From Chrysomallon squamiferum (taxonomy: Eukaryota; Mollusca; Gastropoda; Neomphalida; Peltospiridae), in contig CM022665.1 in NCBI GenBank assembly GCA_012295275.1, positions 24,463,946-24,527,945 on the forward strand: DNA of 64,000 nt. The letters are read 5' to 3'. The notes beneath the pieces are model-generated. The model had not been told where the DNA came from and did not search any database. It saw nothing but the letters and a program-made list of their open reading frames with translations. Made by a program: the position numbers and the translations under genes. Positions within the stretch are counted from its first letter, which is position 1. The number at the start of each line of letters is the position of its first letter. Shown here piece after piece: positions 51,717-61,500 of the stretch.

Positions 51717-54700
51717 ATGTGAAATAATATTTAATTCAGTGTATACTTAACTGATGATTATGCTTAAGAATTTTTATTTATAATCATGTGCTTTACAAAT
51801 GTTAATGAAACAATGTTCAAAATAATTATGAGGAATTTTGTTACAGTACAGTTTGTATTAATCCATTTTCAGTTTAATCTATTTACCATTATAAGATTTA
51901 TTTTAAAAAAGAAAGAAAAGAAAACAAATATTGCAAATACACACACAAGCAAATATTTCAATACATGTGTCTTTTATTGCATTAAGGGAAAATTTAGTAT
52001 TTTCCTATGTTTTCACTTACAAGAGATCTTGACCAAATGGAGAAAATTTCTGCCACACAGCTAAAGAGTTCCTCACACTCTGCAGTTGGATATTTCAGCC
52101 AATGAGATCTGTGCAGGTCTACATACTTGATGAGCAGTGGGTAGAAAGCATACATGTCACGTGTCAGGTTGTTGTATTTCTGAAATAATGCACATGTAAT
52201 TATTTATTATTATTATGACAACAAAAATTTTAGAAGCATTAGTCAAATATTTATTATATGAAGACTGAAATCATTTTAATGAAGCTGATTCAATTCAAAA
52301 GCGGTAAAATTTTAAATCTTTCCAAAATGCTTAAATTTTATGTATATTTAATTCTTATTTAAAAGTTAATTCTCACAGCAATTAATAATAGATATAAAAA
52401 GCATTAAAGTTTATTAAAACAAACGAAATTTGTAAATATTCTCATAGCTTTAATTCAGAAATCTAGTGTATGAAGCAGCAAGCCTGAAAGCAAAACAAAT
52501 ATAAGATTTTTTAAAAATGCAGTTGGAAGAAAGATTTAAAAAAAAAAAAAAAGATAAAGATCCTAAAATTAAATAAAAATTATTATGTCAGTCCTTTAAT
52601 TTCTATAACTTTATTAAAATTATTTAACATTTTATTTTTTACCTCCTGCACTGTTGCTTCCATGTCAGAAGTGTCCGAAACCGTTCTTTTCTCTATGGCC
52701 AGTCTTTTTTCAAGGTGCTCCACACTCATTGCAGTTTCTTTCAGTTTTTTGGCAATCGGCAAGAAGTGATCTTTTATCATGTCAGGAGTAGAATTGGCAA
52801 TAATTGGCTGTGTTCGAGCTATTGAAAAACAAAAGTGAAAAAAAATGAAGTATCTTTTAATATGTATATATGCTGATGAATGAATGAATGGCATCTTAAA
52901 GCAAAAAGCAAAGTTAATTTGTCTGCTATTTTTTTTATTATTGTTATTTGTTATTTTTTTTTATGGTAAGAAATAATTAAAACTTTTTTTTAGATTTTAT
53001 TGTGTTTGATTTAAAATATTTTTGTTAGTAAGGTTACCAAAATTAATAAATGATTCATCAAGAAACAAAATTTTAAATAAAATAAGTTGGAAATGTTATA
53101 ACTGGAATACATACACTTGTTGTAATTATTTTATTTTATTTTATTGACAGTCATAAAAATAACACTATCTTTGATATTTATCTAATTAAAACTCAAGAGT
53201 ATTACTGGCAATTCTGTTCATCCAGGGGGCATCTTCAATTCCAATGTTGTTGCCTATCAAACTGAGTACATTGCCCAGAACTCCATTCATCTGCTCAGCT
53301 GTCACTGCAGACAGCTTGGTACTTCTGAAAATTAAAACAAGTCAAGAAATTGGTTACATTTTTGAAATTATACATATTTATTTATTTTAAATAATAAGAA
53401 TTAAAGAATCTTTTTATATTGTAAACTTTTTAACAAATAATTGTAATGTAAATTTAAAATAAAATAATAATAATAAAACATTCTAAACTTTTGAAAAATA
53501 CAGCCAATATCACAGGGACCACCAAACAATATTGAGTTAACCAAATACCAACTCAAACAACTTTATATAGATAAAAAATATTGTTTGAAAATGAAATACA
53601 TGTATATATTTATTTTTTATGGAATAATACAGTTTTAACACACTTTATAATAGTGCTAATTGCTATACAGTTACTATGGCTAGTTCTTGCCAACAATAAT
53701 AACATGCATACTGAATCCAGATTAGAGTTATGAAACTAATTTTATGTTTGAACATTTAATACAAATTTAAGAATAAAATTACATCTGTTTTATGGAAGAA
53801 TAAGTAACAAATTGAACTATCACACAAATAGGCCTAATTAACAAAGTCCACAATAATGCTGATAATGTCCATTATCTTTTAATGTTTGATCTTTTCATTA
53901 ATAAAAAAAAAATTTGCCATAAATTTATTTGGTTAAAATCAGTTTCCATTTTATATCTAATTATATTAACATAATAACAAAAAATACTTACTCCTCTGGT
54001 TTAAGAGTATCAGTTCTCTGATTCAGCCAAAATGGCAGATAGCTAAACAAAAAAAATAATAATAATAAAATAAATAAATAACAAAAATAAAAATAAATAA
54101 TAATAATAATAATAATAATATAAAATATTAAAAGTATTTTGTTAAAAATAAATCAGTTTATCTGAGTATTTTATTTTATTTTATTTATCTTCTGACATAA
54201 ATACATGATCTCACTGCACCAGATAAGTTTTAATACAGAATTCATCCAGATAATATTTCTAAATAAATAAGTTTAAAAAAACAACAAAAATTAAACAAAA
54301 ATTTCTTTTACAAAGAAAAATATGCTTGAAAATCTAAGTAACAGATAACACATTACTTTAAAAAAAAAAAAAGATTTCATGTCTTTATGAGATAAATATT
54401 TAACCCATATACCTGCACAGCATTGGCAGAGTTACTTCAATCACATGGGAAGCCTCATTGTATTTTTCTCTTGAGTTGGAGAGTTCTCCAATTTCTGCAA
54501 AAATCTTTTCTAAAGTAGGCAGATTCTGTGCCAGCTGGTCCATTACCTCTGAAATACATATTCACAAAAACAATGCAACAATGAACATTTTAAATATAAA
54601 CATCTGTGATTAAACATGTTATCCTCATACAAAAATTGACCTATAACAAAAAAAAAAAATTAAAATTCAATTTTCAGTTAAATAAAAAAAATAAACAAAT

Positions 54701-55486
54701 AAATCATTTACATTACCAGTAAAATTAAATTATGAAAAACAAAATACAGCTAATGCATACCATTAAACCATAGAATAGTTTTTATGTAAATAAAAAAGAC
54801 AAGTATATGTTATTATATATATTTATCCAATATACTAATTATATGTATATCACTCCAATTCATGTTCAGATATTTTAATACTTTTTCCTTCATTTGTACA
54901 GATGTTAGATTTACCTTGAGCTTCCAGTGAATGTTCTGATATTTTTCCTTCTAGACCAAACAATATAGAGTTCTTGTTGTATTTGTTCAGTTCTGGTTCC
55001 AGGAAAGCCACAGGAAAACAGCTGGCAAATGATCCAATACATTCACCAAGAGCTGGTCGATGTCTACAAACAAATCAAAATTGTTTTACATAACAAAAAT
55101 TTGTATTATTTATTTTCATTTGTTACTGAAATTGCTTGTTTTTATTTATTATGTTTCACATAATAATTATTATTACTTACTTTCTTTTGATTTTTTTATT
55201 GTTATAATATGTTTATACAGTAATTAATATTATTACTTGTTTTCTGTTTTTCAATGTTATTATTATTTCTTTTTACTTCCCTTGTTAAACTTCTGACCCA
55301 TATAATTGAAAAAATTAATGTGTCATTTCTAGAATAAATTAAAATTGTTGTAGGAAAAACGTTCAGTAATAAAAATAAAAATATAAATTTAATATATTAA
55401 TGAACATGTATATTCTGAATACTTTTTATTTTTTACTATTATTTATTATTTTATTTTATTTTTTTATTATTATTTTTTTTTATTAT

Positions 55487-55541
<55 letters not shown>

Positions 55542-58500
55542 TTATGATTATTATTTTTTTTTTTTTTTTGTTGTCCTAAACAGGAATTTAAAAAAAATAA
55601 TAATAAAAATGTCAGCATCAAGTGAAAAATATAGTTGAGTATGCAATGGCTTTAAAATAAATTAATAGATTTAACAGCATGACTTGGACAGAGGGTGAGA
55701 GAAATTTTTCTTATTTATTTCAGCATTAAACCAAAAAATGTTAATTAAGTTCTTCAAATCAAGACATATATATATATAAACTGATGACTATTTATTATAA
55801 GCTAAATTATAACAAATAATTTTATTCAGAAATAACTGGTAGTCATTTCCTATGGAATATAATTCAAATTAAATATACACTCTTAATACTAAACTAATTA
55901 TTTATCCTTAGCTAAATTACAAAAAATATTACTTTTTAAAAATGGTGATCGGTACCAGTAAAATGTAAATATAAAAATTTATACTCAGTTGTACACACTA
56001 TTAAAAGGAATGCACACAAAAGCATATATTATTGAAGCATGCAGAATGTAGAGGGTTTGTTTGGGCTAAACATGTTAATATATTATAAAATGTGAAAGTA
56101 AAAAGGGTGCAATAAAAATTAAATTAATATCAAACCACACATCTATTTTCATTTTTTTTTTCTTCTGTTTTATATAAATATATCTTTTTTAAGTAATATA
56201 TTTTGTATATTTTGTAAATATCACTACATACTTGAACTAATAATAAAAGTCTATCACAAAACACAAAAACGAATTAAAAAAATAATATTTTGTATGGAAG
56301 AACAAATTAAACAATAAAAGTAACTAAACTTAGAAAGCAACTTTCAGTGTAAGCAAGTATTATGGACAAATATAAGTAATTAAGTTGAAAACAGAAATCT
56401 CTCAAAATCATTCCATGCTTTGTGTACCTTGCGAGCTCTGCCGTTATAGTTTCCCTAATCCATGGTAAGTTAGAAAGAGAAAATAAATTACAACTTACTT
56501 AATACAGGAAGAGAGAGAAATAATAAAAATAATAATAATAAATTTAGAAATATAAAATAAAATAAAAATAAAGACATTTAAAGTTTAAATGATAGCCCAT
56601 GCATCCAAACAAAATTATAAATGAAGAAAAACAATATCTGAAAATCTATCATCCTTCTCATTTTTTCTTTTTTTTTAAATTCAATCTTTATTGCCTCTCC
56701 AAAATTAAAACTTATTATATACAAGTGCAAATAGACAAGTTTATCATCAAATATGCAAGCGTTTGTGAAGAAAAGAAAAATAATTATCAGAAAGAGATAC
56801 ATTCGTGTAAGTAGTACTTAGGTTTTTTGGATCCATATAACCAGCTATAAGGATGAAAAAGATAATGACTGTGTAATGAATGATCTATAATGGTGAATAA
56901 TTTTCTACAATCATTCAGTGTGTGTTAGTTGAAACTTAAGTATATATATGTTATCTTTACTTCTTTTGTAATTTTATAATCAAATTTGTTTTAAAAACTT
57001 TCCCCCCCGACCCACTTCAAATTAGAAAAAATATTTGCTTTCTTATTGGTGTTTTTTTTTTGCTTTTATTTTTTTTAGGGGAGAGGGTGTTTGTTGTTTT
57101 GTTTGTTTGGGGTTTTCTTTTTTCAAAAACTGACATGCTCAGAAATATGAAATAGTCATTTTTAACAATATACATTTTTTTTTTTTTTTTAAATTTGCAA
57201 ACTATAATCATTCAGTGATACAAGTGCAAATATACACAAAATCCTCTATATAAAATATACATATGTTTTTAAATATGTGTACTTAAAAATGTATTATAAG
57301 TTATATTTATTAAACTTTTGTCTTTCTTATAAAGCTGAATTTTATAAATTAACTGTAAATAAACTCTTTTGTTCCATAAAATTATTGGTACTAAAATATT
57401 CAGACAGTGATTGAACTGAACATTATCATTACTTTATTATTCATTTTTAAATTAAAAAACTTTTTTTACCTTTTGACAAAAGAAGAACTGTTTGTGCCAA
57501 GACAATACAGAGCATTTAGGATTCTGTAACAGGCCAGCTGAACATCTCCAACTGAGAATATATAAAAACAAAGAGACAATAGTAAATTTCTGTCAAATAT
57601 ATTTACTTTAATGACACATCTTTCAGAAAGTTACTTATTTTGTATTTTTGTCAGATCATATATAACAAGCAAATTTGAAATGAATTGTTCCTCTGATCAA
57701 AGCTTGCCAAAATTTGTCCACAAGCTCAAAATAAAATTTTAAATAATGGTTTTAAAATTGTCTTACCAATTTCTCCCTTAAAAAACAACAACAAAAAACT
57801 CAGATAATAATAAAATATAATGTTTGTAATAGTATAAATGTTAAACCCAAACTGTAAGAACTAACCCAGAAGGTCTGTGCCAAAGCTGTTCACACCAAGA
57901 TGTTCGTATGTGGCAGAAAGGACTGGCAGCAGCACCATGTGGACATAGTCCAGACTGGTTGCTCCTCTAGTGATAGTTCCTTTCACATGACTGAACCGTC
58001 CCTTCTGCAAGTTGTCCATCACCTGGGCGAGGTCATCGGCAGCATTGTTGAAAAATGGCAGAATGGAAGCTCGGACAAACTCTGGACTGTTCTTCACCAC
58101 AGATCTGAGATTGAAGGATGCATTAGTTATAAATAAATAAATAAATAAATAAATAAAATAAAATTCAAAAAAAGTATTATAAAATTTTATAAATGAAAAA
58201 TAATAATAATAAATGGAACAAAAAAAAAAAAAATGAAAATAAAACAAAATAAATAAAATACAAGCATTTTAAAAACACTAAGAAAAATACCAGAATATAT
58301 TAATATATAAAACAAATAAATGAACATAAACATTTTAGCAATATAGGAAAAATGCCAACTTTTTCAGCATTAAAGGTAGTTTACAAGAACAAAACAATGA
58401 TGTTTATCTTAATATTTATTTGTCACTCTAAATCTAAACTAAATGAAATATTTGATTCGTGGGTGAGCAGTGCTGATTCACAGCAGATACTGACGTGTTA

Positions 58501-61500
58501 AAATTATATATCATGTAAGAAATAAATATTAACCTGAAGTCGACAGCCTGGACCAGCACTCTGAGACACCGTACAGAGATGTTTACATTGTGACCAAATG
58601 CTGAAATCTTGGATCTGAGAACCTGGGCAAGCTTACAGAACAAACTGAAAGTATAAGATTTAAAAAAAATTAAAAATTAACAAATTAATCATTTAAAAAA
58701 AAAAATTGAAGAAAAGAAGTTTTTTCAGTTTTTAAATACATTTTCAAATTAAATTTACAATATTATTCTCAAACTGAAAATATTATTATTTAATATGAAG
58801 TCAGTATTTCTGTTATAATGCATAGTATAAATATAGTACAAATATGTGAAGATTTTGTTTCAACCAATAATCAAAAGTAATATAAAAATGAATAATCTAT
58901 ATTAAACATCTTAACAAAAATTTAAATTACAAATAGGAATAATTAAAATGCAAGATCTGGGCAAAAAAAAAAAATAATGATAATAATACACTATAACAAG
59001 AATTTGCTTTTAAACAGAACTTTCTTTTTAACTAAAGAGACCTTTTTTCACTTTTTAATTTTAGCTGATTCTATACATGATATTTCAGTCTCCCACAACT
59101 ATATTAAACAAAGCAATAAATAACTAAATATTTATTAAAGTTTTTACCTGGCTGTCATTTCTTTCTCTTTGATAGAAGCTATGCCTGATGTGCTCTGAGG
59201 AGTGTTTGGTGAGGCAATGAAATAGAGGCGATGAGCTCGGAAATACCGCTCAACAAATGGCAGCACAACCTAATGAAAGTATGTTTTCTTTGTTTTAACT
59301 GACATTTCTAATTCAGTTATTTTGCAATTCAAAATTTTTTATAATTTGTTTGAGAACTAATAATAAAGAGCAAAATCAATACTGATTGTTGTTTGTTTAA
59401 TTTTTGAAAGAAACATTTTGTCAAAATATATGAACTGTTAAATGAATTTTTAAATTTTCTATAAAAACACCATTTAAAAATTCAGTAAACTTCTTTTTTA
59501 GATAAAGAAAAATATTTATAAAAGATCCATACTAAATTTTAAATACAAAGGCATAAACCTTTCATAATAAATTCTGTTTCAAGAAAATATTTTTGAATAT
59601 TAAATGGTACATATTTTACAAACAAATTAAAAGTATTCATTTAACAAAGGGAATAATACATTCTATATTCTGGATGTATATATGCAAATTTCAAAGAATT
59701 CATTTTAGACATAAAATATGCATTTTACATATTTACAAGATATATGGATTTTTGCAATTAATTGAATTTATCAGTATAAAGTACTGAGACATATTTCACA
59801 CAGTAGAGTCATTTATGGAATTCTACAAAACTTTTTATGTATACCTTTCCAAAGAACTTGACGTCTTCTGTTGTTTGACTGTAGCTCTCTCTTCTACTGT
59901 ATTTCCTGCTGGCACGAGACATGGTCATATTCACTGAAGCTTTATCCAGGAAATCCAACAGCTTCTCCAGCAGACTGTATGCAAATCTACGCTCCATCGC
60001 TGAGACTGTTACTCCACTGTCAGCTGAAGCACCACTCTGCCTAGAATGAGATTCACGTCTTCGATCCAAGCCCATGTCGCCACTTAACGATGAGAAGTGC
60101 AGAAAGAACACCAAGAAGAAACCAAGGACGAATGAAGAGAAAGGAAGAAAGAAAAAAAAAGAAAGAGAAACAAAACAACAATGTAAACAATAAACAACCA
60201 TCACCAATACAACTGAAATGAAAATAATTAAAAATGGCACAAGCAACTAAAACAGATATTCTTCAGAAGAAGTTTGTAAAGATATTTTTTTTCTGTAAAG
60301 CAGACATAAAGAAGCAGCTAAGTTTACAGCAAAATTTAAGAGCATTTGAAAATTTTATGCAGATTAAAAAAAATATATTATTAAGAATGAGTAATTAAAA
60401 TAATTGTTTAATTATTTTAATTATATTCATTTTTAAATAATAAAATGGAATGGTTACAACTATTAAATGTACTTAAATGTTTTATTATACTGAATCTCAT
60501 TAAAAAATATTTTTATTATGAATACACAAGAATGTAATTTTACTTTTTAACTGTTGCAGCAGTGTTTTTATAAAACAACTTTAAACAATAATGTAAAGTC
60601 ATCAATGTTCATAAATCATGAGTTAATGTATTTAAAATTATGAATATATAAGATATAAATATAAACTTTAATATTTGAAACATCTCACAATAATAATAAA
60701 GAATAATTAAAACTGAAAGAGAAAGAGTAATAATAACAGCAACAATAATAATAATAATAACAGCAATAATAATAAGAATAATAATAAAAAGAGATACCAT
60801 CAGAGAATGATAGTAATAGTAACAATAATAATAATAATACATATACAAGCCATGCTACTAATGACCTGGTAATTCTGTAACTAAGGAACTGCAGAAAACG
60901 TAACAGTTCTTGAGCGTGTTCTCTGTTTTTGCTCTTTTCCTTGTCAGTGAGGATGTCATAGGGGACAAGCTGTGGGTGTACACCACCACCTGAAAAAACC
61001 CAGTAGTCTTACATTTAACTGGTTACAGTTCTATCTCTCAAATTATAGGTATTTTGTTTTCATATTCTGAAAGCTAAATCAATTATCATGTCAATATCTT
61101 TTACCAAAACAATATAACTTTTGTTAAAATTTTAATATTATTTACTCATGAATAAAAAATGAGATATTTAGCATATACTTTTTTATTAGCAGTATGTACT
61201 ACAAAAAGTTCTGTACTGAATGATTAATTATGTACATGGCTTATGTACATTATTTTGTTCCTAATTTCAGTTCCTAAACTACTGTAATAAAAATGTGTCG
61301 TTTTATATATATACATAAACATATTTTTTTCCTTGTTTTGCTAATTTTTTGCAAATATGATTTAAATTTATGTAATTTCTTTTGCTGTTTAACTAGTACA
61401 TGATAAATTTAATTGCAAAAGAAAAAAATCAATTACCAATAGCTTCAAGTTCTTCCTTTTTTCTTTTTGCCCACAGGTCATGAGCATTTTCTGCCAGTCT

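Noticed and set aside
51786-52064. + strand 92-residue frame
   Set aside because: Intron plus antisense of RyR exon 20; no supporting signals.
57900-58136. + strand 78-residue frame
   Set aside because: Antisense shadow of RyR exon 12.
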